The translations under genes and the position numbers were made by a program. A stretch of DNA of 64,000 bases. Origin: Thalassospira lohafexi. Lineage in GTDB: Bacteria; Pseudomonadota; Alphaproteobacteria; Rhodospirillales; Thalassospiraceae. The notes under the pieces were generated by a model, which was not told the origin of the DNA, did not search any database, and was given only the letters and a program-made list of their open reading frames with translations. This document shows positions 32,588 to 41,477 of the stretch, piece by piece. The DNA lies in NCBI RefSeq assembly GCF_002844275.1, contig NZ_NXGX01000012.1:17545-81544 (forward strand). The letters are read 5' to 3'. The stretch's first letter is position 1. The number at the start of each line of letters is the position of its first letter.

Positions 32588-33301
32588 ATGAAACACGCTG
32601 ACAAAACAAAACACACTTTCAAAACCACGGCGCCAAAGAACATTGTGGTTTTTGGTGCAACCGGTGATGTCGGACGCGAAGTGGTGACCGAAGCAATCAT
32701 GCGCGGGCATCTCGTCACAGCCATTGCGCGCAACACCGACCGTCTTGCGTCACTGCCAGAAACAGTTACACGACGGCAGGTCGATATTCTTGAAAGCCCC
32801 GATCTGGTGGCGGGCATTATGGCCGATCATGATATCGCGATCAGCGCCGTGCGCCCGGTGTCAGGTCAGGAACATCTTTTGGCCACCATGACCGAATGCT
32901 TGCTTACCGCCGCACGTCAGACCGGCACCCCGATTTATATCACTGGTGGGGCGGCAACCCTGAAACTGGCGGATGACAGTGGTCATACGGTTCTGAGTGC
33001 ACCGGATTTCCTGCCCGATGCCGTGCGGCCAATTGCCCAGGCCTGCGCCACGCAAGATGCACTTTTTGACCAGTATGACGATGTGCAATGGACCTGCCTG
33101 CGCCCACCCGCCATGCTGTTTGCCGGGGATAAAACCCGACAGTATGTGCGCGGTACGGATACGCTGATCCCCGATCATGACGGGATGGCCCGGATTTCCT
33201 ATGCCGATTTCGGGGTGGCGATGGTCGATATCTTAGAGGCAGGCGACAAACCGCAACGCCGTTTGACAGTTGGCTATCAGAACGCCGCAGCGGCCGCATA
33301 G
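32588..33301 (+). CDS. NAD(P)H-binding SDR-like protein (atypical/extended family)
   Basis: A 237-residue Rossmann protein. VVFGATGDVGREVVTEAIMRGH is the dinucleotide motif (positions ~20-40), with Arg after beta-2 (AIARNTDRL) suggesting NADPH. There is no YxxxK pair, as in NmrA/BVR-B-like oxidoreductases. Similar proteins reduce flavins or quinones or act as redox sensors. It is probably co-transcribed with the EamA exporter under MarR control, which suggests a shared response to a xenobiotic or metabolite. Confidence 0.78.
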   Translation: MKHADKTKHTFKTTAPKNIVVFGATGDVGREVVTEAIMRGHLVTAIARNTDRLASLPETVTRRQVDILESPDLVAGIMADHDIAISAVRPVSGQEHLLATMTECLLTAARQTGTPIYITGGAATLKLADDSGHTVLSAPDFLPDAVRPIAQACATQDALFDQYDDVQWTCLRPPAMLFAGDKTRQYVRGTDTLIPDHDGMARISYADFGVAMVDILEAGDKPQRRLTVGYQNAAAAA

Positions 33302-33331
33302 GCCCGGAACCACGCCAAGATATATAAAGAC

Positions 33332-33372
33332 AAAAAATAGAACGGGCGGCCCTTATACAGGCCACCCGTTCT
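33332..33372 (-). terminator. Terminator of the ProC-like gene
   Basis: AGAACGGG-C-GGCC pairs with GGCC-A-CCCGTTCT around an 8-base loop. Read on the minus strand, it is followed by ATTTTTTG. It may also stop rightward transcription from the oxidoreductase gene. Confidence 0.85.
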
Positions 33373-33388
33373 GGTTCGGTGCGATGAT

Positions 33389-34171
33389 TTAGCTGCCGCT
33401 TGAGGCAGCCTTGATCCGGGCAAAGACGTCATCAAGGGCACTGTGGATAGCCGCCCCGCCCTTTTGCCGCATAAAGGTTTGCGCGACCTGTTCGTTTAGG
33501 CCCCCCGGTGTCGAGTGACCTTCGACCAAGGCGGCAAAGCTTTGATCGGGGGATTTGATTGTGTTGTCAGAAAGCCCGGCAAACAGGGCCGCGAGATAGC
33601 GTCTGGCGTCGGCATAATCCGATCCATGTGCGACCATCCATTGCGCCGAACTTTCAAGAATTTCAAAATAGGTCGCCATCAAAGCACTGCCGGCCGCATA
33701 CCCGTCAAAGGCATCAATGGTATCGGCCGCAACCGCCCCGCCGAGTTTTTCAAACAGGGCGATAACATCAGGTGCGCCGGGATAGACCGCCGTCACACAA
33801 TTACAATGGGCGACCGACGGCAAGGGAATGGCGCGGTCAAAGGAGGCCCCGCCGGAAATCCAGCCTTGCAACTTTGCAATCGGGATGGTGGCGATCAGGC
33901 TGACGATTTGGGTGTTGGCGGGAGCCTTCAGGCCGCTTAAGACCTGCTCGGCGATTTGCGGGCGGACGGCGAGAAACACGATATCGGCGACATCCATGAT
34001 CGCCTGATTGTCGTCTTCGATCCGAACGGCATCAAATTCCGTCGCCAGCTTTTGCGAGAATTCACGCCCACGGCGCGAAACGACGATTTCGGAAACCGCA
34101 TCGTCGGTCGAAAGAAGCCCCCGGATCATGGCATCACTGATGACGCCGGTGCCAATAAAGCCGAGCTTCAT
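33389..34171 (-). CDS. Pyrroline-5-carboxylate reductase-like oxidoreductase
   Basis: A 260-residue protein. LGFIGTGVISDAMIRGLL is the N-terminal dinucleotide motif, and FLAVRPQIAEQVL matches the ProC family. The helical dimerisation domain is shorter and more divergent than in housekeeping ProC, but GGLNEQV matches its conserved end. It could make proline from pyrroline-5-carboxylate or act on a related imine. It overlaps thpR by four bases (ATGA), so the two are translationally coupled. Confidence 0.8.
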   Translation of the reverse strand: MKLGFIGTGVISDAMIRGLLSTDDAVSEIVVSRRGREFSQKLATEFDAVRIEDDNQAIMDVADIVFLAVRPQIAEQVLSGLKAPANTQIVSLIATIPIAKLQGWISGGASFDRAIPLPSVAHCNCVTAVYPGAPDVIALFEKLGGAVAADTIDAFDGYAAGSALMATYFEILESSAQWMVAHGSDYADARRYLAALFAGLSDNTIKSPDQSFAALVEGHSTPGGLNEQVAQTFMRQKGGAAIHSALDDVFARIKAASSGS

Positions 34172-34797
34172 TCGATTTCTCCTAACATTTTGCGTTCTAA
34201 AAACGCCTCATCATCGCGGAAGTTCTGTGTGTCACCAGTGCCATTTGGCCCATCCGTCCCGTCATAGGCCGCGACCACCCGAAATTCCGGGCCATCGGCG
34301 GTGGAATGGCTTTCATACAGGCAGAAACGATCAATGGTAAACGTCCGCGAGCTGACATCACCATGATCGGCAACCGCCTGCTCAATGGTGGCACGCGCGG
34401 CATTGCGGTTCCGGCCGAGCGTGATGTGCGGGGTGAAATTGCGCATGTCCATATCCGGGCCGTCTTCAAGGGCGCGCAAGGCGCTTTCTACCCGCGCAGC
34501 CAACTGGCGCATAAGCGGCTGTTCGGTGACCCCGGCCCAAAAGATGCGGATCTTTTGGGTTGATGCAAAAACATTGAGGCCCTGCACACGAAGGTCAAAC
34601 GGCTCAAAGGCAATTTTTGCCAAGGCCTGATCAATTTCGGCCGCCAGACCGGGATCAACATTGCCGATGAATTTAAGGGTGATGTGCATATTTTCCGGGG
34701 TTTGCGCATCAAGCCCCTTAATCCCGCGCGCCAACGGGTAAAGATCGGCTGCGATATCAGCCGGTATTTCGACGCCAACAAACAAACGCATATTCAA
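34168..34797 (-). CDS. thpR: RNA 2',3'-cyclic phosphodiesterase (ThpR/LigT)
   Basis: A 209-residue 2H phosphoesterase with both catalytic HxTx motifs: HITL at His38 and HITL at His124. The fold start is MRLFVGVEIPADI. It opens 2',3'-cyclic phosphates in RNA or ligates tRNA halves in vitro. The last ~20 residues (after FRVVAAYDG) form a polar extension. It is the first gene of a two-gene operon with the ProC-like reductase. Confidence 0.92.
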   Translation of the reverse strand: MNMRLFVGVEIPADIAADLYPLARGIKGLDAQTPENMHITLKFIGNVDPGLAAEIDQALAKIAFEPFDLRVQGLNVFASTQKIRIFWAGVTEQPLMRQLAARVESALRALEDGPDMDMRNFTPHITLGRNRNAARATIEQAVADHGDVSSRTFTIDRFCLYESHSTADGPEFRVVAAYDGTDGPNGTGDTQNFRDDEAFLERKMLGEIE

Positions 34798-34835
34798 AAC
34801 TCAAAACGACATGGGGGGATGCGATCAAACGGCAT

Positions 34836-35702
34836 TCAACCGGTTGATCGGCCCGGAAGCGGAATGATGTCATCCTCGCCGTCGATCTGCGGGAAGTTGC
34901 CCGCCGCCCAATCGGCTTTGGCCTGATCAATGCGTTCCTTGGAGCTTGAGACAAAGTTCCACCACAGATGGCGATAGCCAACCGACAAGCCGCCCAGCAA
35001 CATCACCCGGCAGTCGCTTTGCGCGACAATATCGGGGATTTCTTCGGGCGCGACATAGATGAAGCTTTCCGGCGCATAGGCCACGCCATCAATGCGCAAG
35101 GTGCCCGAGACAACATAAAGGGCGGCTTCCTGATTTTCACCGGGAAGCAAAAGCTGCGCGCCTTCGTCCATTTGGACATCAAGATAAAACAGTTTGGATT
35201 TGACCGGCACCGGGGCGGTTTTGCCAAATGCCTCGCCCGCGATCAGGCGCATGTGCAGCCCGGCATCTTCGATGATCGGCAAATCGTCCTTTGCCACATG
35301 GAAGAACTCGGGATCAGATTCTTCGTCTTCTTTAGGAACGGCGACCCATAATTGCAGCCCGTCAAGCTTGTGTGCGCTGTTGCGCACCGCGTCGGTTTCA
35401 CGTTCCGAATGGGTGATCCCGCGCCCGGCATGCATCCAGTTCAGATCGCCCGGCTTGATTTCAAGCAGGCTGCCAAGGCTGTCGTGGTGGCGGATGGCAC
35501 CTTCGAAAATATAGGTCACCGTGGCAAGACCAATATGGGGATGCGGGGCAACGTCGATCCCCTCGCCGGGTTGGAAATCAGCCGGTCCCATATGATCAAA
35601 AAACACAAACGGGCCGACCGACCGCACGTCGCGGTGCGGCAGGACACGGCGCACGGAAAAGGCACCAAGATCGGTTTCCTTACCAAAAATCTGCTTTACC
35701 AT
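34836..35702 (-). CDS. Pirin family protein
   Basis: A 288-residue bicupin. The N-terminal cupin carries the metal ligands in PHPHIGLATVTY and MHAGRGITHSE (two His, then His and Glu), the pirin iron site. The C-terminal cupin is present (QLLLPGENQEAALYVVSG). Bacterial pirins include quercetin 2,3-dioxygenases and regulators of pyruvate metabolism; the substrate here is unknown. All four ligands are intact. It stands alone, 80 bases downstream of the aldo-keto reductase gene on the same strand. Confidence 0.92.
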   Translation of the reverse strand: MVKQIFGKETDLGAFSVRRVLPHRDVRSVGPFVFFDHMGPADFQPGEGIDVAPHPHIGLATVTYIFEGAIRHHDSLGSLLEIKPGDLNWMHAGRGITHSERETDAVRNSAHKLDGLQLWVAVPKEDEESDPEFFHVAKDDLPIIEDAGLHMRLIAGEAFGKTAPVPVKSKLFYLDVQMDEGAQLLLPGENQEAALYVVSGTLRIDGVAYAPESFIYVAPEEIPDIVAQSDCRVMLLGGLSVGYRHLWWNFVSSSKERIDQAKADWAAGNFPQIDGEDDIIPLPGRSTG

Positions 35703-35765
35703 GCGCCGTCTCCTTCACATTTGGGTGGGGTCAGGCGCCCGACAATCGGGCGGCCTTCCCCGTTA

Positions 35766-35806
35766 CCTGGCCGTATCTGTGCCTTACGGGCACGGATACG
35801 GCCAGG
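35766..35806 (-). terminator. Long hairpin across the stop codon of the Tas-like gene
   Basis: CCTGGCCGTATC-T-GTGCC pairs with GGCAC-G-GATACGGCCAGG, a 17-18-bp stem with one mismatch. It includes the last codons and stop (35784-35786). No T-run follows on either strand, so it may be an mRNA-stabilising or factor-dependent end rather than an intrinsic terminator. Confidence 0.5.
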
Positions 35807-36824
35807 TTTGATGGATGTTTTCAATCTCGGACAGAACGTCTTCGGACAGGGTGATTTTGGCCGATCCGACATTGAGTTTCAGCTGTTCCATGCTGGTCGC
35901 GCCAATGATGTTTGACGTCAGGAACGGGCGCGAATTGACATAGGCCAGCGCCATCTGGGATGGATCAAGGCCATTGTCCTTGGCAAGTTTGACATAGGCC
36001 TCGGTCGATTTGATGCCGTTTTCTGTCAGATACCGGGCAAAATACTGCGGCCAGATCGACGAACGCGCGCCTTCTGGACGTGCCCCGCCGAGATATTTAC
36101 CCGACAAAGCCCCACCGCCGAGCGGCGAATAAGCCAGAAGACCGGCATCTTCGCGGATCGAACATTCGGCCATGCCGACTTCGTATTGACGGGTCAGAAG
36201 GCTATAGGGGTTCTGAACCGAGACAACGCGCGGCCAGCCCTTTTTCTCGGCCAGTTCAAGGAACTTCATCAAGCCCCACGGGTTTTCGTTCGACAGACCG
36301 ATGTGACGGACTTTACCGACCTTGACCAAACCATCAAGGGCTTCGAGGCTTTCCTCGATCGGGGTGAAATCCTCGTCCGCGTCATGGACGTAGCCCAGTT
36401 TGCCAAAGAAGTTGGAATTCCGGTCCGGCCAATGGAGCTGATACAGATCGACGTAATCGGTTTTAAGACGTTTGAGCGATCCGTCGATGGCTTCATTGAT
36501 CTGATCGCGGGTCAAACGCGGCCCACCGCGGACATAGCCAAAACGTTCGGCAGGGCCGACGATTTTGGTTGCGATCACAAGATCATCACGACGCCCGCGT
36601 TTTTCCAGCCAGTTGCCGATGATGGTTTCGGTTTTGGTGAAGGTTTCTTCCATTGCCGGAACCGGATACATTTCGGCGGTATCAATGAAATTGACTTCGT
36701 TCGAGGTCGCGTAGTCAAGCTGTTCGAATGCTTCATCTTGCGTATTCTGTTGGCCCCAGGTCATCGTACCCAGGCAAATAACACTGACATCAATATCAGT
36801 ACGTCCCAATCGACGGTATTCCAT
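35784..36824 (-). CDS. tas: NADP(H)-dependent aldo-keto reductase, Tas type
   Basis: A 346-residue protein of the AKR superfamily that parallels E. coli Tas along its length. VICLGTMTWGQQN at the start, FIDTAEMYPVP with the catalytic Tyr, IATKIVGP with the Lys, YQLHWPDR with the His and SVQNPYSLL are all visible. It reduces aldehydes or ketones in the cytoplasm; the physiological substrate is unknown. The last codons form one side of a long hairpin. Confidence 0.92.
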   Translation of the reverse strand: MEYRRLGRTDIDVSVICLGTMTWGQQNTQDEAFEQLDYATSNEVNFIDTAEMYPVPAMEETFTKTETIIGNWLEKRGRRDDLVIATKIVGPAERFGYVRGGPRLTRDQINEAIDGSLKRLKTDYVDLYQLHWPDRNSNFFGKLGYVHDADEDFTPIEESLEALDGLVKVGKVRHIGLSNENPWGLMKFLELAEKKGWPRVVSVQNPYSLLTRQYEVGMAECSIREDAGLLAYSPLGGGALSGKYLGGARPEGARSSIWPQYFARYLTENGIKSTEAYVKLAKDNGLDPSQMALAYVNSRPFLTSNIIGATSMEQLKLNVGSAKITLSEDVLSEIENIHQTWPYPCP

Positions 36825-36980
36825 GTATCAATCCCCTTTTACACCCCGGGTGGGGTGCGCATATTTTTCAATGGATTGAATATATCCTGTCAGGCCGGGG
36901 ATGGAACCTTTCACAGCAAAAAATGTCGGGCGGCCTTGAATTTATATCGCTGTTGCAAAGCGTTCCAAACGGGTGCGTGT

Positions 36981-38099
36981 TTAAACAAACAGCGTTAAAA
37001 CCCCGGTATAGCCATAAAACCGGTCATTACAGACCTCGCCATTGCCGTAAAACCCGGTCAGCGGCAAATCACCCAACTCATCACGAATGATCATCATTTC
37101 GCGGCTTTCGGTGCCAAACAAATGCGGCCCACGGGCGACACAACTGCAATACAGCGCACCACGTGGTTTTCCCGGCAGGCGTTTTTGCACATCGTTCAGC
37201 ATACGGCGCAGGTCTTCTTCGGCCGCCGCCCCGTCACGCCGGACAAAGCGAACTGCATCACCCGCCTGCACATCACCGCTGATGGCGATCATGTGATTAT
37301 GTGGATCAACACCGAGCAGATTGCGCACAACAAAGTCGCCGGTGTCCGAGCCCGGGATCATCAGGGCGACGTGGTAACGGCCCGATGCGATGGAATTCTC
37401 GCTGCCGTCGGAATTGAGTTCTTCTTTAAGCACTTCAAGGGCGGGGCGATCATCAAGCGTGGAAACGATGCCTTCGCGTCCTTCGGTCACGCGATGCACT
37501 GGGCCGACAGGGGTGCAGGCCTGCGTGATGCCGACCTGAACGGCGGTTTTGGCATCAAACAAAACACCCGATAATCCGCCGTCCACCACACGATCAGCAA
37601 TCTGTGGCGCGCCGCGTTCGCCCGATGCGATGCCACCCACCAAATAGGTCGAGCCAACCCGCGCCAGTTCGCCAAGCGTGGATAATGACTGGGGTGCGCC
37701 CGGATCACCATGGACCAACCCAAAGATCGGTTGCAGGCGGTCGATGGCCTGTTGCAATTCCGGCGCATCCACATCGGCATCGGTTTTCAGCGGTTCGAAA
37801 ACATGAAAATCCTCACTGGCAAACGGGGCAATCAGCACCGATGCCGCCGGAACACCGAAATAGGCCCGACCCGATCCACAAACACCAATGCCCGCCGTCC
37901 CCGTCCAGTGTTCGATCGAAAGACGGGACCGCAGGAAGGTCAGGATGCTGCCCAGATCATCGGAAAGCGCCTCGGTGACATACAAAAACGCCAAGGCCTG
38001 TTCTGGCAGGGGTGTTGACTGAAGTTGATCGGCCAGTTCGGAGGCCACTGCTGCCCAGTTTTCACCACTGGCATGTGCCGCGCAAAATTCCCCCGTCAT
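36981..38099 (-). CDS. FIST-domain sensor protein
   Basis: A 372-residue protein with the FIST N domain (from GTAGIGVCGSGRAYF to LVGGIASGERGAPQIAD) and the FIST C domain (EEDLRRMLNDVQKRL, ALYCSCVARGPHLFG, LTGFYGNGEV). FIST proteins are thought to bind small ligands such as amino acids and feed signalling chains. No kinase, GGDEF or chemoreceptor gene is adjacent, so its partner is unknown. There is no signal peptide, so it is cytoplasmic. Confidence 0.88.
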   Translation of the reverse strand: MTGEFCAAHASGENWAAVASELADQLQSTPLPEQALAFLYVTEALSDDLGSILTFLRSRLSIEHWTGTAGIGVCGSGRAYFGVPAASVLIAPFASEDFHVFEPLKTDADVDAPELQQAIDRLQPIFGLVHGDPGAPQSLSTLGELARVGSTYLVGGIASGERGAPQIADRVVDGGLSGVLFDAKTAVQVGITQACTPVGPVHRVTEGREGIVSTLDDRPALEVLKEELNSDGSENSIASGRYHVALMIPGSDTGDFVVRNLLGVDPHNHMIAISGDVQAGDAVRFVRRDGAAAEEDLRRMLNDVQKRLPGKPRGALYCSCVARGPHLFGTESREMMIIRDELGDLPLTGFYGNGEVCNDRFYGYTGVLTLFV

Positions 38100-38218
38100 G
38101 CATTCTCCCGATGTTCCATGTTGGACCCTTCTGGGGCCTTATTCATATCTAAGCATTGCGATCAGGTGTTCTCAAGATACGCCGTCAAAAAACCCGCGTA
38201 AGCCTAGGTTACCTGAGC

Positions 38219-38920
38219 CTAGGTTATATGGCGTCGCAGCAGATCCATTGCCGCATTAAGTTGCGTCATGCGTTGGTGCGATCCGTAATTGCTGTCGGGA
38301 TGATGGATGGCAGCAAGCACGCGATATTTGGTGCGAATTTCGCGTAAATCCGGCCGTGCACTTGGCGCAAACCCCATGACATGCAGGGCCTCGTTGAAGG
38401 TGGTCACACCGCGATCAAGCGGATCAAACGCCAGATTATCAACAATCTGACGCAAACGTTCGAGTTCTTCGCGCGATTGCAAAAGTTCGACCGGGGGTTC
38501 TGCCTGACGCTTTTTCAGTGCGCGGGCTTCGGCCAGTGCGGCACTTTCGGCCGCCAGGATATCGGATTTTTCAACCCGCATTTTGACATCGCCCGTGTCA
38601 AAATCCAGGGCCATTTTCAATGCCTTACGCACCATGATGATGGAAAACCCCGGCGGCAGGCGCAATTGCAGGCGCGGCTTTCTGCGCCACGGACGCCCTT
38701 CGGCCGGGCCGGATTTCAAAACGATGGTTTCGCGGTCCGACTTGGGCGGATCACCCGGATCCTCATACTCATCAATCGCCTTTTCCGGTACGATCAGCAT
38801 CACGGAGCGCGCAAGATCGGCGGCATTCACCCCGCGCCGTTCGGCCAAGGCCTGCACCGCATCACGGAAAACCGACGAACAGGGAATGGTATAGGATTGT
38901 TTGACGCCCGGTGTGGTCAC
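38219..38920 (-). CDS. J-domain protein with C-terminal DnaJ module
   Basis: About 233 residues from the GTG at 38920, which has GGGGA upstream; a TTG at 38935 is an alternative. The C-terminal ~55 residues form a J domain with the HPD motif in AAIHHPDSNYGSHQRMTQLNAAMDLL. The N-terminal half has a CopG/ribbon-like start (RGVNAADLARSVMLIVPEKAI) and a basic RPWRRKPRLQLRLPPGF patch. It should recruit DnaK to a client. Proteins with the J domain at the very end are found in alphaproteobacteria, but their clients are unknown. A large non-coding region lies directly upstream. Confidence 0.78.
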   Translation of the reverse strand: MTTPGVKQSYTIPCSSVFRDAVQALAERRGVNAADLARSVMLIVPEKAIDEYEDPGDPPKSDRETIVLKSGPAEGRPWRRKPRLQLRLPPGFSIIMVRKALKMALDFDTGDVKMRVEKSDILAAESAALAEARALKKRQAEPPVELLQSREELERLRQIVDNLAFDPLDRGVTTFNEALHVMGFAPSARPDLREIRTKYRVLAAIHHPDSNYGSHQRMTQLNAAMDLLRRHIT

Positions 38921-38939
38921 GAATATTCCCCACAAGCAT

Positions 38940-39746
38940 TTGATTTATAATACTATATCAGTGTTTTGACGGCACGCGCCGGACAGTGAACGGATAAAGT
39001 CTATCGACGGATTCCGGGCTGGGCAACTGCATTTGCAGTCAAAATTTGAATCGCTTCCGATTCATCCACAGGCCCTATTCGGTCGTCAAACCGCGACTCG
39101 GGACTGCCTGATAGAACTCAAACGCCTGATATACCAAGGATATTAACGATTCCCGACACGTTTGGTTTATTTGTCTGATGAAAAGATAGTCAACAAACTT
39201 ATCCACAGGCCTTTGCAGTGGATAACTTGCCAGACCACTCTAAAGCGTTGAATCATAAGAACTATTATTATGAATCATTACGTTTGATTTTGGCTCCTGC
39301 GCAGGGGCCAAATCGACCTTTTGAAGTAAAAATGGCGTTGTTGTTTCCATCTCGTCAACCTGAAAACTACATATGCAGTTACACCATCAAACATTCGGAA
39401 CATAACCGAAAGTAAATGGAGTGTTAATTTTACACTCACCCCACTGTTCAGAGCGATTTCAGGCGGATTTTTGATGCTTTTGCGGTTAAAATAAGCAACT
39501 TTGAATACGATATAACTATCTGATATATAATAGATTAATGGTGATTTTTGGTATTCTTACGCGATACACTGCCAAGACAGCGGCAATCATTTCGATAAGC
39601 GTACGAATTCTATCTACATATGCAGTTTTAATTGTTGACTCAGACAGATTTTAGTGGCTTTTTTCGCGCTTTTTTGTCAAAGAACCAAAACTGGAAGCTT
39701 CGCAACCGACTGTAATACATGCGATTTTTGGTCTTTCCGGCTTAAC
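38940..39746. other. 850-bp gene-free AT-rich region with DnaA-box-like sites and repeated TWTGCAGT
   Basis: No credible gene. A perfect DnaA box TTATCCACA lies at 39199-39207, an opposite box TTATCCACT at 39217-39225 and a near match TCATCCACA at 39062-39070. The word TWTGCAGT occurs at 39032-39039, 39212-39219, 39372-39379 and 39619-39626; the last two share ACATATGCAGTT. An inverted repeat GAGTGT-N7-ACACTC is at 39419-39437. AT-rich runs lie at 39480-39540. These are features of replication origins or of a complex promoter. Confidence 0.6.
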
Positions 39747-39782
39747 TGAAAACAGGCCACATCAGATCGATGCGGCCTGTTT
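39747..39782 (-). terminator. Terminator of the arylesterase gene
   Basis: AAACAGGCC (39750-39758) pairs with GGCCTGTTT (39774-39782). On the minus strand the stem ends in CTGTTTTC, 66 bases after the arylesterase stop. Confidence 0.7.
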
Positions 39783-39847
39783 GGCAAAATCATAAAACGT
39801 CTCGTCGTAGAGATGCCGTGGGCAAAACCGGGGAATGCCCGCCCCGG

Positions 39848-40573
39848 TTAAGACCCCGAGGTGAGGATAGAAACAACATCTGGCAGGATACGCCCGACGA
39901 TTTCATCGATACCCTGTGCATTGGGATGCATGCCATCATCCTGATTAAGGGCCGGGTCAGCCGCGACGCCATCAAGGAAAAATGGATATAAATCAACCTG
40001 ATACTCGCTTGCGAGATCGGGATAGATGCTGTTGAATTCATCGCCATATTGCCTGCCCATATTGGGCGGTGCCATCATCCCGGCCAGCAAAACATCAATG
40101 TCCATTGCGCGCAACTTTTCGATGATCTGAGCCAGATTATCGCGGGTCTGGGCTGGTTCCATGCCGCGCAATGCATCATTGGCACCAAGTTCAAGCAACA
40201 CCGCATCGGGTTTATCAACCAAGGCCCAGTCAAGCCGCGCCAAGCCTGCTGCTGTGGTATCGCCGGAAACGGAACTGTTGACGACATTGATTGAATGCCC
40301 GGCATCCTTCAAGGCGGCTTCAAGCTTGGGGGCGAAGCCGTTTTCTTGCGAAAGTCCATAGCCCGCCATCAAGCTATCGCCAAACAACACAAGGGTTTGC
40401 GGCTTGTTTTCACGAGCATTGGCATTGGCCGGTGCAGACAGGAAAATGGCCGCAACCCCAAACAGGATTACACTGCTGCGCGAGACAAACCGCGCGGCAC
40501 GCCATAGCGGATTTGCAGTGAACTTGATTACACCGCACCCTTGCCCGAAGCCAAAATTCATTACACATCCCAT
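39848..40573 (-). CDS. tesA: SGNH/GDSL arylesterase (TesA-like)
   Basis: Up to 241 residues. A signal-type hydrophobic stretch SSVILFGVAAIFLSAPANA is followed by a SGNH hydrolase: LFGDSLMAGYG with the nucleophile Ser, SVSGDTTAAG with the oxyanion Gly, LGANDALRG with the Asn, and DGMHPN with the Asp/His pair. It acts in the periplasm on acyl esters or thioesters. It is divergent from ybbA-ybbP, the same partnership as in E. coli, which strengthens the call. The true start may be the second Met (40561). Confidence 0.92.
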   Translation of the reverse strand: MGCVMNFGFGQGCGVIKFTANPLWRAARFVSRSSVILFGVAAIFLSAPANANARENKPQTLVLFGDSLMAGYGLSQENGFAPKLEAALKDAGHSINVVNSSVSGDTTAAGLARLDWALVDKPDAVLLELGANDALRGMEPAQTRDNLAQIIEKLRAMDIDVLLAGMMAPPNMGRQYGDEFNSIYPDLASEYQVDLYPFFLDGVAADPALNQDDGMHPNAQGIDEIVGRILPDVVSILTSGS

Positions 40574-40730
40574 CTTATATGCCTGTTAATTTGTGAAACG
40601 GTTACCATACGGTTACCTGCGAACGGCGCATTTCAAACCTGATATGGTTGAACCGAAACCCTGCGTTTCCGTATGAGTATTTAGCCCGCATTCTTATTCT
40701 TGCAATGGATTAAGCCCGATAGGACCCCAG

Positions 40731-41477
40731 ATGAGTGTTACTGAAACTGCCTCGATCCCGGATGAAAACACCGTCGCATCACAACAGGAACGTAGCAAAA
40801 CCGTTGATGTGCAGAACCTCAAACTGCGTCTGGCTGGCCCGGCGGGCATTGTTGAAATCCTGAAAGGGATCGACATTTCAATCGAGGCGGGCGAACGCGT
40901 CAGTCTGGTCGGGCCATCCGGATCGGGCAAAACGTCGCTTTTGATGGTGATTGCCGGGCTGGAACAAGCCCAAGAAGGGGTTGTGACGGTGTGTGGCAAT
41001 GATTTGCGCACCCTTGATGAAGACGGGTTGGCGCTGTATCGCCGCCATCATGTTGGCATCGTGTTTCAGGACTTCCACCTGATCCCGACGATGAGCGCAC
41101 TTGAAAACGTTGCACTTCCGATGGAATTCGCCGGGCGCAAGGATGCCTTTGAAAAGGCAGAACAGGAACTTAAAGCCGTCGGGCTGGGCCATCGGATTGG
41201 CCATTACCCCGGTCAGCTTTCGGGCGGCGAACAACAACGTGTTGCGCTGGCCCGCGCACTTGCCACCGATCCCGAGCTGTTGCTGGCTGATGAGCCGACC
41301 GGGAACCTTGATGGGGCGACCGGCGAAACGATTATTGAATTGCTGTTTGATCTGGCCAAGCGCAAAGGATCAACGCTGCTTTTGATTACCCATGATCCCA
41401 ACTTGGCGGACCGGTGCGACCGCACCATCATGCTGCGCGATGGTGAAATCGTTACGCAGCAGGAAGAGCACTCATGA
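40731..41477 (+). CDS. ybbA: ABC transporter ATPase YbbA
   Basis: A 248-residue ABC ATPase of the LolD/MacB type. Walker A is GPSGSGKT (61-68), the signature LSGGEQQR, and Walker B LLADEPTGNLD. An N-terminal extension of about 25 residues precedes the fold. AGGA lies before the ATG. The start codon of ybbP overlaps its stop (ATGA). YbbAP-type complexes are mechanotransmission systems that act on the periplasm. The nearby esterase suggests that they help it handle lipophilic products. Confidence 0.92.
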   Translation: MSVTETASIPDENTVASQQERSKTVDVQNLKLRLAGPAGIVEILKGIDISIEAGERVSLVGPSGSGKTSLLMVIAGLEQAQEGVVTVCGNDLRTLDEDGLALYRRHHVGIVFQDFHLIPTMSALENVALPMEFAGRKDAFEKAEQELKAVGLGHRIGHYPGQLSGGEQQRVALARALATDPELLLADEPTGNLDGATGETIIELLFDLAKRKGSTLLLITHDPNLADRCDRTIMLRDGEIVTQQEEHS

